A stretch of 64,000 nt of DNA from Taxillus chinensis (taxonomy: Eukaryota > Streptophyta > Magnoliopsida > Santalales > Loranthaceae), in NCBI GenBank assembly GCA_023512835.1, contig CM042089.1, positions 16,542,562-16,606,561 of the forward strand. The letters run 5' to 3'. The position numbers and the translations under genes were made by a program. Positions 33,433 through 45,990 of the stretch are shown in pieces; position 1 is the stretch's first letter; every line of letters starts with the position of its first letter. The notes below the pieces were generated by a model. That model was given only the letters and a program-made list of their open reading frames with translations. It searched no databases and was not told the origin of the DNA.

Positions 33433-35512
33433 TGTCACGCCCCAGATTCCGAAACCCACAGAACCAGGAACGCGACTTCCCCATGCCCACTCCGGAGGTC
33501 AAGGGATTGTAGACTGATCTATTCCTATACAATACTACAACAGGGGTAGCATTGCACATACCAATGATCCAAATACAACACGCAATCAACCAATAACCAT
33601 CAGTGCAGTCAATATGACTAAATTCAATCCACCCATAAACACAGATTTACAATGTCCAGCTATCCAAGTTAATACAACTGTCACGGACCCATGTCCGGAA
33701 AGTAAATAATCAAACCAATAACTAAATCCATGAAGAGGAATCCCACATAATGAGGTCCCAACCTGCTCCACTATGACTCCAACGGCTACCCCCTACAACC
33801 TGTAGGAAAATAGAAACAAAGTAGGGTGAGCACGAGAGCCCAGTAGGTGATCCCTATCTCCACCAACCCCTCACATAAAACCTTAAGTCTACATGAGCAG
33901 TGTATACTTGTGCATGTGTAGTGTCCTACTCTATCACAGAGTACCTACGTTCAACAAACGGAACATATTATCTTACACCAAATCTCGACGGATCTCAATC
34001 TTTCCCCAAGGAGCCATATGTGGGACCCATGGTGTCCCTGTTGACAACTGGCCACATAATGGGACCTGAGATAACCAGCCACATAGGGGACCCGTGGCAT
34101 CTTGCCAGCCCTATATGGGACCCGCGGTTATCTCCAACAATCCCCACCACCAAAAACACCACCAACTCATGCAATAAATTAAACAGCGGGTGTTAAATTA
34201 AATGCTCAATATACATATAAGATATTTAAGAGTTTACATCCAGACCGATAATGTGCCACAAATAACAAGTATAACACCAAGTATTGCAGATTTCAGATAA
34301 CATTAATAACTTGAAATTTCAACATCAAGCCCAGGTAACACCCTTTATATTCATTATCTATCTACTTACCTCTAATAATATCTAATTATTTATATATTTA
34401 ATTATTATTACTTCTTCACCTATAGTATATTAATATATATATATATTTATATAAATATTCATATATCCGTATTTATATATATATTATCTATATATGTACT
34501 TATACATGTATTTATATAATATATACATATATATATATTTATATATAAAAAGAAAAAAAAGAAAACCGGCCCATTTGGAGGGCCGGTCTTCGCATCAACT
34601 TGCCAGCCCATTAGGGCTGGCGCTGGTCCCGGGGGCGGCAAGGTGGCCGCCGCCCCCTCCCCTCACGCCGTCCACGCCCACGAGGCACCCAGACGGGACT
34701 CCAGGCGGCGGGTCGCGCAGAGCGTACGACGCGGCGTGTGGCACCCGACGGAGCGCGCGGGTCGCGCGATGTGCGAGGCTGTGCCGCGGGCGGCAGTGGC
34801 CGCCTTCTCCTCCTTCCACCTCCTCTGCGCGGGACGCGTCCCCTCCGTCCCACTGTCAGCGCAAGGCAGGCGGCGACGACGTAGGTGCGGCCGCCGATCT
34901 CTGCCCTTCCCAAGCCGGCAAGCAGCGCACGCCTGGTCAACGTAGCGACGACATCATCATGTCTTCCTCCCCCTCCACGCCATACGTTAGATACCTATTT
35001 AACTATACGTATATTCATATACCTATATACATGTATAATCAAAACTTCAACACGAACCCTCAAATCCTGCGTTCAAACACAAGGTGGAAACAAGGAAACA
35101 CCTACCTAAATCAAGGATCGTTAGAACTGCTTCAAACCTTCGGCTCTTCTCTTGTCAAGTTCTATGCACAACGTAGGGTTTCTACCCCAACTCTTCCTTT
35201 TATATAACCATTTATCAAATTTAATAATAATCATAATACACTTAATAATAATACTAATAATAATCCAAAGACTTAAATACTCATCTCAATTTATAATAAC
35301 AAAACATATTAACATAATTATTAATAATAACGTGATAATAACTATAAACACAAAATATTGAAACAATTATGATAATAATAATGCATAATAAACCCGTATA
35401 TTAAAATGATATCAGAAATAACTCAACGCTCATGCTAAGGCCACGTTGTCGGAGAAAACATTCCAACTCTATTCGGACAGCTTCCAGCCTTACTTAGGTA
35501 CGAGTTTCTACA
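33433..35512 (-). repeat. Element B 3' LTR
   Basis: On minus it starts TGTAGAAACTCG at 35512, after the polypurine tract CTAAGGTGGGGAGGA, and ends GGGGCGTGACA at 33433. It contains a TATA box (TATATAAAAGG near 35200), the conserved AGGTAGGTGT (35098-35107), a CpG-rich block (34600-34950), and a GGTCCCATATGTGG-type minisatellite (34010-34130). Confidence 0.95.
34600..34950 (-). repeat. CpG-rich block inside the B LTR
   Basis: About 350 bp of strongly GC- and CpG-rich DNA stands out in an otherwise AT-rich LTR. It opens near a hairpin, ACCGGCCC / GGGCCGGT (about 34564-34587). Open frames exist on both strands because of composition and resemble no family. The second copy is at 42040-42380. Confidence 0.7.
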
Positions 35513-35692
35513 TCCTCCCCACCTTAGGACTTTTCGTCCCCGAAAAGACAAGTCATCCACTACGACGCCGACAAACAAGGTAACCAACAGCACAACAATT
35601 CACACGCAATCCAAAAATATTAAATCATAAGCACAAACACAACAAGGTTAACTACCTCAATGCATGATGAAGATCTTGACATCCTCCCCACC

Positions 35693-36247
35693 TTAGGACT
35701 GTTCGTCCTCGAACAGCTCGGGGTGAAGAGCACGCATCTGACTCTCCCGCTCCCAGGTCTGCTCCTCCAAATTACAATGGCGCCACAAAACTCGGACCAA
35801 CGGAATCATTTTGCCCCGCAAGACCTGCTCCCGCCGATCTAAAATCTGAACTGGTGCCTCTACAACGGAACTATCATCAGCTAGCTCTATCTCACGCCAA
35901 TCAAGCACATGGGAAGGATCCGGGTAATATCTTCGCAACTGAGAGACATGAAAAACATCATGAACATGAGCCAACTCGGGTGGTAACTCCAATCGATAGG
36001 CAACCGGTCCCACAGCTGCAATGATAGGAAAAGGACCCACAAATCGAGGTGAGAGCTTGGAACCGCGCCCAAATCGTCTGTGCCCTCGTCGTGGCGAGAC
36101 TCGCAAGAAGACGCGATCCCCTACGACGAATTGAAGCGGTCGCCGCCGTCTGTCAGCATATGATTTCTGTCTACTCTGGGCTGTCAACATCAGCTGCCGG
36201 ATCACTTGAACCAAGTCTGTAGTCTCCTGAATCATATCGGGACCCAA
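35693..36247 (-). pseudogene. Element B integrase C-terminus with chromodomain
   Basis: On minus the frame covers RRRRPLQFVVGDRVFLRVSP, which is the integrase C-terminal (SH3-like) region, and then HVSQLRRYYPDP. It ends with a chromodomain (about residues 125-180: ILDRREQVLRGKMIPLVRV, then W and EEQTWERE). The chromodomain, which can target integration to heterochromatin, marks the chromovirus branch. A stop (TAG near 36248-36265) separates it from the rest of integrase; it is in frame and probably arose by point mutation. Confidence 0.9.
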
Positions 36248-36265
36248 AACAACTGCCTCTCCTGC

Positions 36266-38305
36266 CTAGGCCCAACACAAAGGGGAGCGACAAGGTCGCC
36301 CATACAATGCCTCATATGGCACCATCCCTATCGTAGCCTGATAGCTGTTGTTATAGGAGAACTCCACCAAGAGAAGGTGAGCCTCCCAACAACCACCAAA
36401 ATCCAACACACAGGCACGAAGCATATCCTCGAGGATCTGAATAGTGCGTTCGGACTGGCCATCTGTCTGAGGGTGGTAAGCTGTACTCAAGTTCACTCGG
36501 GTGCCCAATGCACGCTGTAACTGCCGCCAGAACTGCGAAGTGAACCGAGCATCCCTATCAGAAACGATCGATAATGGCACACCATGCAATCGTACTATCA
36601 CATCAATATAACGCTGTCCCAAGGTCCGGACCGGATCGGTCTCACGAATCGGAATAAAGTGGGCAAATTTCGTCAAACGGTCGACAACAACCCAAATGGT
36701 ATCATGACCTCTAGAACGAGGAAGCCCTGTGACGAAGTCCATAGTCACATGATCCCACTTCCACTCCAGCACAAGTAATGACTGCAACTCACCAGCAGAC
36801 CGCAAATGCTCAGCCTTGACCTGCTGGCATGTCAAACACCGTCGAACAAACTCCGCAATGGCTTTCTTAAGGCCCGACCACCAGAACTGTTGTCGTACCG
36901 CAAGGTACATCTTCGTTCCTCCAGGGTGAACAACCAAACGAGAGTGATGGAATTCCCGTAGAACTGTCTCCCGGAGAGAAGATGGAACTATCAATCGACC
37001 TCGATAGCGCAACACATGGTCGGAATCCTCTGTCCAATCTGTCGAAAGTACGGCGGTCTGAATCTGATCCCGGAGGACCTCACACTCGACATCCCCCAAC
37101 TGACCTTCAATAACCTGACGCCGCAACTTAGGCACTGCTATAACCACACTCAGCATACCCTGTACTGCTCCCTGCATTGGCTGCAACCTCAAAGCAGCTA
37201 ATTGCCCCATCATCTCCCATTCCTTGATAGCACAGAGAGCCACTGTGGCCTGACTCTTCCGGCTCAAGGCATCAGCTACTATATTTCCCTTCCCGGGTGT
37301 ATACTGAAGATCAAACTGAAACTGTTGCATATACTCCACCCAACGCCTCTGTCGGAGATTCAAATCCCGCTGAAAAAATATGTACTGCAAACTCTTGTGG
37401 TCAGTAAATACCACAAACTTCTCCCCAAGGAGATAGTGTTGCCAACTCTTCAATGCAAAGATCACTGCAGCTAGCTCCAAATCGTGCGTGGGGTAATTTT
37501 TCTCATGGATCCTCAACTGACGGGATCCATAGGCAATTACCCGCCCTTTTTGCATGAGCACGCAACCCAATCCAACATTAAAGGCATCACAATAAACCTC
37601 ATAGGGTACACCCTCCTGGGGCAGGACCAGGATAGGTGCTGAAGTCAATCTGGCCTTCAGCTGACTGAAAGCCTCCTCACAAGCATCCGACCAGTCAAAT
37701 CGTACTCCCTTTCGGGTCAAACCAGTCATCGGTGCAGCTAAACGAGAGAAGTCCTTAACGAACCTCCTATAATAACCTGCCAACCCCAGAAAACTTCGAA
37801 TCTCAAAAACGTTCGTTGGGCGCTTCCATAACATCACGGCCTCAATCTTGCCAGAATCCACCGTGATACCCTCTGATGATACCACATGCCCTAAAAATTT
37901 CACTCGCTGCAGCCAAAAATCGCACTTCGTGAACTTTGCGTACAGTCTATGGTCCCTCAACATCTGCAACACCACATGTAAATGCTCCTCATGCTCGCTC
38001 TCTGTTCGGGAGTAAATCAAGATATCATCAATAAAGATCACCACGAACTGATCAAGATAGGGTGTGAAAATCTGGTTTATTAGTCCCATAAACACCACTG
38101 GGGCATCAGTGAGCCCAAAGGGCATCACTAGCCACTCATAATGGCCATATCTGCAACTGAAGGCTGTCTTCGGGATGTCTGACTCCCGCACACGCAACTG
38201 ATGGTATCCAGATCTCAAATCAATCTTGGAAAACCAACGGGCACCCCTGAACTGATCAAATAAGTCATCGATCCTCGGTAGGGGGTATCTGTTCTTCACT
38301 GTCAC
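36266..38305 (-). pseudogene. Element B reverse transcriptase, RNase H and integrase
   Basis: A 679-codon frame on minus. Reverse transcriptase: [15 protein letters not shown] at the start and the catalytic FIDD at residues 91-94. RNase [15 protein letters not shown], then [16 protein letters not shown] and FTDHKSL (about residues 235-310). Integrase: zinc region with CLTCQQVK, then the DDE core with [16 protein letters not shown] and TDGQSERT. These enzymes copy the RNA and integrate the cDNA. It is separated from the upstream protease/RT part only by TAG at 38306-38308, which replaces the Gln expected in [10 protein letters not shown]. The stop is why the copy is called a pseudogene. Confidence 0.95.
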
Positions 38306-39330
38306 CTAGTTCAACCGTCGGTAGTCAATACACAACCGAAGTGAACCATCTGCCTTTTTGGCGAATAACACCGGAGCACTCCAAGGCGAACTACTCCGTC
38401 TAATAAAACCATGGGCCAAAAGACCGTCAATCTGCCTCTTGAGCTCTCGAAGCTCAACTGGTGCCATCCTATATGCTGCCAATCTGATTGGTGTTGTCCC
38501 GGGTAGCAACTCTATCGAGAAGTCCACCTCTCTCTCTGGTGGTAATTCGACCAAGTCCTCGGGAAACACGTCGGGAAACTGATCCACCACCTTTGGTAAC
38601 GCCATCTTACCCTCCCGCTGGGAGTCGACAAGTGTCAGACTGGCCAACTGATGGGTTACATCACCCCATCCTTGCCTCAAAGGCCCCAACTTGCATGCAT
38701 TATTAGACCATTCACCCACAAAAGTACCTCGAATGCCCTCAGGTGTGAGGAAGGTCACTCTTCGCCTATAACACTCAATCACTGCCTCCATATGGGTCAA
38801 CCAGTCTATACCCAAAATCACGTCAAAGGCATCAAAGTGCATCACAAATAGGTTACACTGGAGGTCAACACCTCCGAGAGAAACCTCACATCCCGTACAG
38901 ACCCTATCAATCACCACCAGGCCCCCTACGGGTGTATCAACCACAAGGGGCTGATCAACAGTAGTACAATCCAACTCTAATCCCTCTACGGTGGAGTGTG
39001 CAATAAAAGAGTATGTAGCACCAGTGTCAATCAAGACAGTACAAATAGTACGTGAAACCAAAATCGTACCTTTCACCGCAGCTGGCCCCTGACTCGCCTC
39101 GTCAACTGGTGGAACTTCTGCCTCTCTATCAGTGATAGCATAGTTCCTCCCCTTCTGCACACTGCCACTGGCCCGACTCGTCGTAGCTCGATCATTCTGT
39201 CCCTTCTGAGCCTGGGCCTCCTGCTGAGGCTGTTGTGTAGCAGGTCGTCCCTGTACTGACTGTCCTGACTGAGCTGGTCTCTGATATGGAGCCCCGCTCC
39301 TCTGGCCCTGGTCATGAGGTCGATGAGGCC
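38306..39330 (-). pseudogene. Element B protease and start of reverse transcriptase
   Basis: On minus, the retropepsin-like protease contains [11 protein letters not shown] (active-site DTGA) and [10 protein letters not shown] further on. The reverse-transcriptase N-terminus follows: [13 protein letters not shown] linker, then [15 protein letters not shown]. It ends at the internal stop. The protease would cleave the gag-pol polyprotein inside the particle. Confidence 0.9.
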
Positions 39331-40431
39331 CCGCAACACTAGCTGAGCTGGCAGAAGGACACTCTCCTATCCTGTGTCCCAGTCCCCCACATCGAAAGCA
39401 CTTTAACGGGTTGCCATTCTTCCGCCTATAATCCGCCTCCTTGTGTCCCCGAAGTCCACAAGATCGACATGTCCCCAAAAACCGTGAGGTAGAATTGCTG
39501 CCTGAGTTCCCCGTATGTGAGAATTTGGGCACCGGCCTCTTGTCCTCCTGTCCCTCAGACTGCTCCTCTCTTGGCCTCTTTTGGCTAGGCCCCGATGAGC
39601 TCCCTGGTTTCTGAGTCCTGATCTGGTTTAAGTCCCGCTCTCCAATAAGTGCCTTGTTGACCGCGTCACTGTACGTAGTTAATTCCATCATATTTAATCC
39701 CCTCCTGAGTGAGGGTCTCAGCCCATCTATGAAATCCTGGGTCTTATTAGCCTCAACCCTCCATGACTCTGGGGCAAATCTCCCTAGCTCAGTGAAAGCA
39801 GTGACATACTGTCACGGTCCGATTGCCCGCTCTCCAGGTGTATAGTACTCCCGTCGCCTCGTCTTCTGCACAGAGCGAGGGAAATACTCTGTGTAGAAGA
39901 GCTCCATGAAGTCCTCCCATACCATCGGGCTTTCGTGAACATGCTTCACAGCGTCCCACCACCTACGGGCCCCACCTACTAAGAAATGCGTGGCTAAGCG
40001 GACCTTAGCCTCCTCGGGCACCTGGATCAGCTCGAAGATGTCCTCTGTCCATTTGACCCATTCCTCGGCCTCATCGGGTCTCGTATTCGCCTCAAACTTT
40101 GTCGGTTTCTGCTTCAGGAACCGACTCACCCAGTCGATCGGTGCTGCGCAGGCGGGACGCCGTGACTTGTGGCCGGCTCTCCTCTAGAACCTCCCGTCGT
40201 TGTTCCTGCTGAGGCCGCCGCTGCTTCCTCGGTTCCTCCTGCATCACTTCTCTGGCCACCTCCCTCATGGTACCCCGCATGGCACCCCTGGATTTGGCTC
40301 GATTTTGAGCCCCAATCCGAGCAAAGAATATCTCGAACCCAAGGCAGTCTTGGAGAACTCTGCTCTCCTTGTGATTCGGACTGAATGGATAGCTCCTCTG
40401 CTGGACCTTGAGCCCTAGTCTTAGGTGCCAT
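39331..40431 (-). pseudogene. Element B gag
   Basis: The start MAPKTRAQG is at 40431, and the first part is frameshifted near 40126. The capsid domain is at 40129-39812: WVKWTEDIFELI, WDAVKHV, WEDFMELFYTEYFP. A TGA near 39812 interrupts it before [14 protein letters not shown]. The first CCHC-like motif has lost its last Cys ([14 protein letters not shown]). The second, [14 protein letters not shown] (about 39359-39400), is intact. Gag forms the particle and binds RNA; this copy is broken. Confidence 0.85.
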
Positions 40432-40839
40432 TCTACACCAACACATATCAACAATATCTATTAACTACTGCGTACTAGTCAAACAACCAAATTATGTGGT
40501 CATTCAATTAGACTCCCTAGGTTTTAATTAGCACAATAACATTGTCAATTTAAGCACAGTCAATCACCCAAGAAAGACAAACCACAGATAGCCAATTGTA
40601 TATTCAATACAAGCACATCATTATAGCAGCATTAGCAGATAATTTCTAGTGCCTAGATATGCACACAGTCACACAGCATGTATTTACCCAACCCAAATGC
40701 TTCCTAAGATGGTCTGATCGACCCTCAATCAACCCCGAACACCTATAAGGACTGCGTTGATCAGGCGCCCTCCCTATAGTCTTCCAAGCTTTTAAGTGTC
40801 TATCAACCACCCCTCTCTAACTTAGGTCCACTAAACCAT

Positions 40840-40851
40840 GCTCTGATACCA
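40840..40851 (-). other. Element B primer binding site
   Basis: TGGTATCAGAGC on minus, a perfect initiator-Met site three bases from the LTR end. Confidence 0.9.
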
Positions 40852-40854
40852 ACT

Positions 40855-41888
40855 TGTCACGCCCCAGATTCCGAAACCCACAGAACCAGGAACGCGACTT
40901 CCCCATGCCCACTCCGGAGGTCAAGGGATTGTAGACTGATCTATTCCTATACAATACTACAACGGGGGTAGCATTGCACATACCAATGATCCAAATACAA
41001 CACGCAATCAACCAATAACCATCAGTGCAGTCAATATGACTAAATTCAATCCACCCATAAACACAGATTTACAATGTCCAGCTATCCAAGTTAATACAAC
41101 TGTCACGGACCCATGTCCGGAAAGTAAATAATCAAACCAATAACTAAATCCATGAAGAGGAATCCCACATAATGAGGTCCCAACCTGCTCCACTATGACT
41201 CCAACGGCTACCCCCTACAACCTATAGGAAAATAGAAACAAAGTAGGGTGAGCACGAGAGCCCAGTAGGTGATCCCTATCTCCACCAACCCCTCACATAA
41301 AACCTTAAGTCTACATGAGCAGTGTATACTTGTGCATGTGTAGTGTCCTACTCTATCACAGAGTACCTACGTTCAACAAACGGAACATATTATCTTACAC
41401 CAAATCTCGACGGATCTCAATCTTTCCCCAAAGAGCCATATGTGGGACCCATGGTGTCCCTGTTGACAACTGGCCACATAATGGGACCTGAGATAACCAG
41501 CCACATAGGGGACCCGTGGCATCTTGCCAGCCCTATATGGGACCCGCGGTTATCTCCAACAATCCCCACCACCAAAAACACCACCAACTCATGCAATAAA
41601 TTAAACAGCGGGTGTTAAATTAAATGCTCAATATACATATAAGATATTTAAAAGTTTACATCCAGACCGATAATGTGCCACAAATAACAAGTATAACACC
41701 AAGTATTGCAGATTTCAGATAACATTAATAACTTGAAATTTCAACATCAAGCCCAGGTAACACCCTTTATATTCAATATCTATCTACTTACCTCTAATAA
41801 TATCTAATTACTTATATATTTAATTATTATTACTTCTTCACCTATAGTATATTAATATATATATATTTATATAAATATTCATATATCC

Positions 41889-41925
<37 letters not shown>

Positions 41926-42945
41926 CTATATATGTACTCCTACATGTATTTATATAATGTATATATATATATATTTATATATAAAAAGAAAAAAAGAAAA
42001 CCGGCCCATTTGGAGGGCCGGTCTTCGCGTCAACTTGCCGCGCCATTAGGGCCGGCGCTGGTCCCGGGGCGGCAAGGTGGCCGCCGCCCCCTCCCCCTCA
42101 CGCCATCCACGCCCACGAGGCACGCGGACGGGACTCCAGGCGGCGGGTCGCGCAGAGCGTACAACGCGGCGTGCGGCGCCCGACGGAGCGCGCGGGTCGC
42201 GCGATGCGCGAGGCCGTGCCGCAGCGGCAAGGGCCGCCTTCTCCTCCTTCCACCTCCTCTGCGCGGACGCGTCCCCTCCATCCCACCGTCGCCGCAAGGC
42301 AGGCGGCGACGACGTAGGTGCGGCCGCCGATCTCCGTCCTTCCCAAGCCGGCAAGCAGCGCACGCTTGGTCAACGTAGCGACGACATCATCGTGTCTTCC
42401 TCCCCCACCACGCTATACGTTAGATACCTATTTAACTATACATATATTCATATACCTATATAAATGTATAATCAAAACTTCAACACGAACCCTCAAATCC
42501 TGCGTTGAAACACAAGGTGGAAACAAGGAAACACCTACCTGAATCAAGGATCTGTAGAACTGCTTCAAACCTTCGGCTCTTCTCTTGTCAAGTTCTGTGC
42601 ACAACGTAGGGTTTCTACCCCAACTCTTCCTTTTATATAACCATTTATCAAATTTAATAATAATCATAATACACTTAATAATAATACTAATAATAATCCA
42701 AAGACTTAAATACTCATCTCAATTTATAATAACAAAACATATTAACATAATTATTAATAATAACGTGATAATAACTATAAACACAAAATATTGAAACAAT
42801 TATGATAATAATAACGCATAATAAACCCGTATATTAAAATGATATCAGAAATAACTCAACGCTCATGCTAAGGCCACGTTGTCGGAGAAAACATTCCAAC
42901 TCTATTCGGACAGCTTCCAGCCTTACTTAGGTACAAGTTTCTACA
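40855..42945 (-). repeat. Element B 5' LTR
   Basis: The near-identical partner of 33433-35512. The main length difference is an expanded (TA)n at about 41890-41922. It ends at CTACA on plus, followed by the duplicate GATGG. Confidence 0.95.
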
Positions 42946-43620
42946 GATGGAGTGGAGCTAAAGAAGCAAATTATGTTGGAGGGAAAGACTTGTACCAGAA
43001 GCAGCAATATTATCCTCAACAACAAGGACAAGGGTACAATCACAACCAACAACAATCTCAGGCATATCAGAAGAACCAGAACCGAGGGGGAGATACATCA
43101 GTTCAGTATAAATATGTGCCCCTAGGGATGAAGCAAAATCCGTATGCTACTGACAATTATTTACATCCACCTCCAGGATTCGAGTAGAAGAATGACCTCG
43201 GCCTCAACAACAAAGAGGAAGAACATATCTGAATGAGGATGAGACAGCTAAAAGAAAGATGGGTGATTTGGAGGAAAGGGTAGGCAGCATGGAATCTTCA
43301 ATGAAGAATATGGAAAAGCTACTCGTAAGTATGGCACAGAATGCAAATCAAGGAGTTTCAGCTAAATCTTTTCCAAGTGACACCGAAGTGAACCCCAAGG
43401 AGAGTTGCAAGGCTATCACTTTAAGGAGTGGGAAAGCATTGAAGGAAACCGAAGAGCCTAAGAAGAGGGCCATATCGAAGAAAACAAAGCAGACCCTTGG
43501 AAGTTGATGACCAAGGAAAATTCAATAAAGAAGAAGAAAAGGTGCAAAAAAAGAAGGACCAGGTTGACTAAAGGCAGCAGTCAAGAACAAGGGCTGAAAG
43601 AGCTAAGGCCTACCATGCCA
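42946..43620 (+). pseudogene. Athila-like gag, C-terminal part
   Basis: Continues the gag frame from 33427: SGAKEANYVGG, a Gln/Tyr-rich tract, and NYLHPPPGFE, then a stop at about 43185. In another frame follow LEERVGSMESSMKNMEKLL (short coiled coil) and the Athila hallmark CKAITLRSGK (about 43410). Frameshifts and stops break it repeatedly. Confidence 0.85.
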
Positions 43621-44341
43621 TTTCCTTAGCGGTTAAGAAATCAAAGGGTTGAAGAAGAGTATGAGCGCTTCCTGAGTTTATTCAAGTGGCTTGAAATTAA
43701 TATCCCATTTGTGGAAGTTTTGGAGCAGATGCCCAGGTATAGAAAATACATTAAAGATTTTGTGAAGAAGAAGAGAAGGTATGGGGACCATGAGACGGTA
43801 GCTATCACAAACGAGGTAAGCAGTGTTGTCCAAAGGAATTTGCCCATCAAGCAAAAAGATCCGGGCAGTTTTAACCTTCCTTGTGTGATTGGAAATGCGC
43901 CGCAACAGCAGGCCCTTTGTGATTTAGGGGCTAGTATCAACTTGATCTCCTTTTCTCTATACAAGTAGCTTGGGCTCACAGGAATGAAGCCAACTTCCAT
44001 CTCATTGCAGTTTACGGACCAGTCCACTGGAAGACCTGAAGGAATCATTGAAGATGGGCTCCTTCATTTTTCCAGCAGACTTTGTAGTTCTGGAAATGGA
44101 AGAAGATAGAGGAGTTCAGCTCCTCCTTGGAAGACCGTTTCTCAGAATAGGGTGTGCACTGATAGATGTGGCTCAAGGGCAACTGACTCTGAGAATTAAT
44201 GAAAAGACCTTAGTTTTCCATATGGGGAAGGCTTTACAAGGTCAAGAGGAGGAGGACTGCTTATGGGTTGAAGATTTTGAGGACTTAGTGGAAGACTTTT
44301 TGGCAGAAGAAATTACCACAGCAAATGATGGAGTGCTCTAG
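43621..44341 (+). pseudogene. Athila-like protease
   Basis: The frame reads MPRYRKYIKDFVKKKRRYG, then KDPGSFNLPCVIGN, then ALCDLGASINLI, where DLGA is the Athila form of the aspartic active site (about 43917). A TAG follows within codons of that motif. The C-terminal protease part is in another frame from 44048 (FPADFVVLEME, LLLGRPFL). The role would be polyprotein cleavage. It is disrupted by one stop and at least one frameshift. Confidence 0.85.
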
Positions 44342-44368
44342 CTTATAGAAGCTCAACAAGATGAAGAA

Positions 44369-45355
44369 GTGGATTTGAGAGCTGAGGAGGATGAGCAAAC
44401 ATCAAATTCTCTAGAGCAAGCAAAGGAGGAGAAGGAAGAGGACATACCTCCAGCTCCAGAACTGAAGGAACTGCCTGGACACCTAAGGTATGAATTTTTA
44501 GACTCTACAAATAAATTCCCAGTTATAGTTGCTACTAATTTAAATGATGTAGAGTGCACTCAATTGCTAGAAACCCTTAGGAAACACAGAAAGGCCCTAG
44601 GGTGGAACATTGAAGACATTAAGGGTATAAGTCCAAGGATTTGTATGCACAAAATTCTAATGAATGATGACTTTAAACCCACAGCTGAAAGACAAAGAAG
44701 ATTAAACCCTGCCACGAAAGAAGTAGTAAGAAAAGAAATTCTAAAATGGAAAAATGCGGGTATAATTTATGCGATTTCAGATAGTGAGTGGGTGAGTCTG
44801 TTGCATGTTGTGCCCAAGAAAGGGGGTATGACAGTGATTAACAATGAGAAGAATGAATTGATCCCATCTCGGACTGTGACGGGATGGAGAGTGTGTGTTG
44901 ACTATGGGAAGCTGAATAAGGCCACCAGGAAGGATCACTTTCCCCTTCCTTTCATTGACCAGATGTTGGATAGGTTAGCTGGCTATAGTCACTACTGCTT
45001 TTTAGATGGATACTGCGGGTATAATCAGATCATGGTTAAACCCGAAGACCAAGAAAAGACGACTTTCACGTGCCCCTTTGGCACCTTTGCTTTTAGGAGG
45101 ATGCCATTTGGGCTATGCAATGCACCTGCCACCTTTCAAAGGTGCATGATGGCCATTTTCCAGGGCCTGGTGGAGGAGAACATGGAGGTTTTCATGGATG
45201 ACTTTTCCGTGTTTGGTTCCTCCTACCAACAGTGTTTGAAAAATTTAGATGTGGTCTTAGAAAGATGTGAGGAGAAGGAACTAGTCCTAAATTGGGAAAA
45301 ATGCCATTTTATGGTAACTGAGGGGATAGTTCTAGGGCACAAGGTGTCTTCATAA
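44369..45355 (+). pseudogene. Athila-like reverse transcriptase
   Basis: A 328-codon open stretch. After an acidic linker it contains LRKHRKALGWNIEDIKGISP, then RLNPATKEVVRKEILKW. The catalytic part has WRVCVDYGKLNKAT, FLDGYCGYNQI, MPFGLCNAPATFQRCM and FMDDFSVFG; the last is the metal-binding motif. It stops at TAA 45353-45355, from where the same polyprotein continues in frame with GLEVDKAKI. These motifs are the Athila branch of Ty3/gypsy. Confidence 0.9.
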
Positions 45356-45990
45356 GGTTTGGAGGTGGACAAGGCAAAAATCTCCACTATTGAGACTTTG
45401 CCACCTCCAACAAATGAAAAAGGGGTGAGAAGTTTCCTTGGCCATGCTGGCTTTTATAGGAGATTCATTAAGGACTTCTCTAAAATTGCAAAACCCATGA
45501 GTAGGCTGTTAGAGAAGGACACTAGCTTTGAGTTCAATGCAGATTGCTTAGAAGCTTTTAACATCCTCAAGGGTAAGTTAGTCACTGCACCAGTTATAGT
45601 CATACCAGACTGGGTTCAGCCTTTTGAGCTAATATGTGACGCAAGTGATTATGCTGTGGGGGTAGTCTTAGGGCAAAGACGTGATAAGGTGTTTAGGGTA
45701 ATTTAATATGCTAGTAAGACCTTAGATGATGCTCAACAGAACTACACCACCACTGAAAAAGAGTTGCTGGCCATGGTTTATGGTCGCAACAAGTTTAGAC
45801 TTTTACCTTTTTTGGGTCTAAAATAATTGTTTATATTGATCATGCAACTTTGAAATATTTATTTGCTAAAAAGGAAGCTAAGCCACGCTTGATTAGGTGG
45901 GTACTCCTTTTACAGGAATTTGATCTTGAAATTAGAGACACAAAGAGGTTGGTAGTGGATGCTAAGAAATACATTTGGGAAGACCCTATT
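45356..45990 (+). pseudogene. Athila-like RNase H, with linker deletion
   Basis: The RT thumb/connection (FLGHAGFYRRFIKDFSKIAKP) leads into RNase H: FELICDASDYAVGVVLGQR, then TTEKELLAMVY and, after a frame change, [19 protein letters not shown] at about 45704 and another near 45825 break it. After EIRDTKR the sequence jumps to [15 protein letters not shown]. The usual VADHLSRL and about 100 residues of linker before integrase are missing. Confidence 0.8.

Larger units (their letters stand above)
33433..42945 (-). mobile_element. Tekay chromovirus B, full length, 9.5 kb
   Basis: Two LTRs of about 2.1 kb (33433-35512 and 40855-42945) flank a minus-strand gag-pol region. The element is bounded by a perfect 5-bp duplication GATGG (33428-33432 and 42946-42950). 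The minus strand shows, in order, primer site, gag, protease, reverse transcriptase, RNase H, integrase, chromodomain and polypurine tract. The LTRs are very similar: I count only about five substitutions in their first 900 bp, so B is probably the youngest element here. In-frame stops in gag-pol make this copy inactive. Confidence 0.95.

Noticed and set aside
34494..35207. 237-codon plus ORF and overlapping minus ORFs in the CpG-rich LTR block
   Set aside because: High GC content opens several frames at once. They overlap the LTR in antisense and have no domain.
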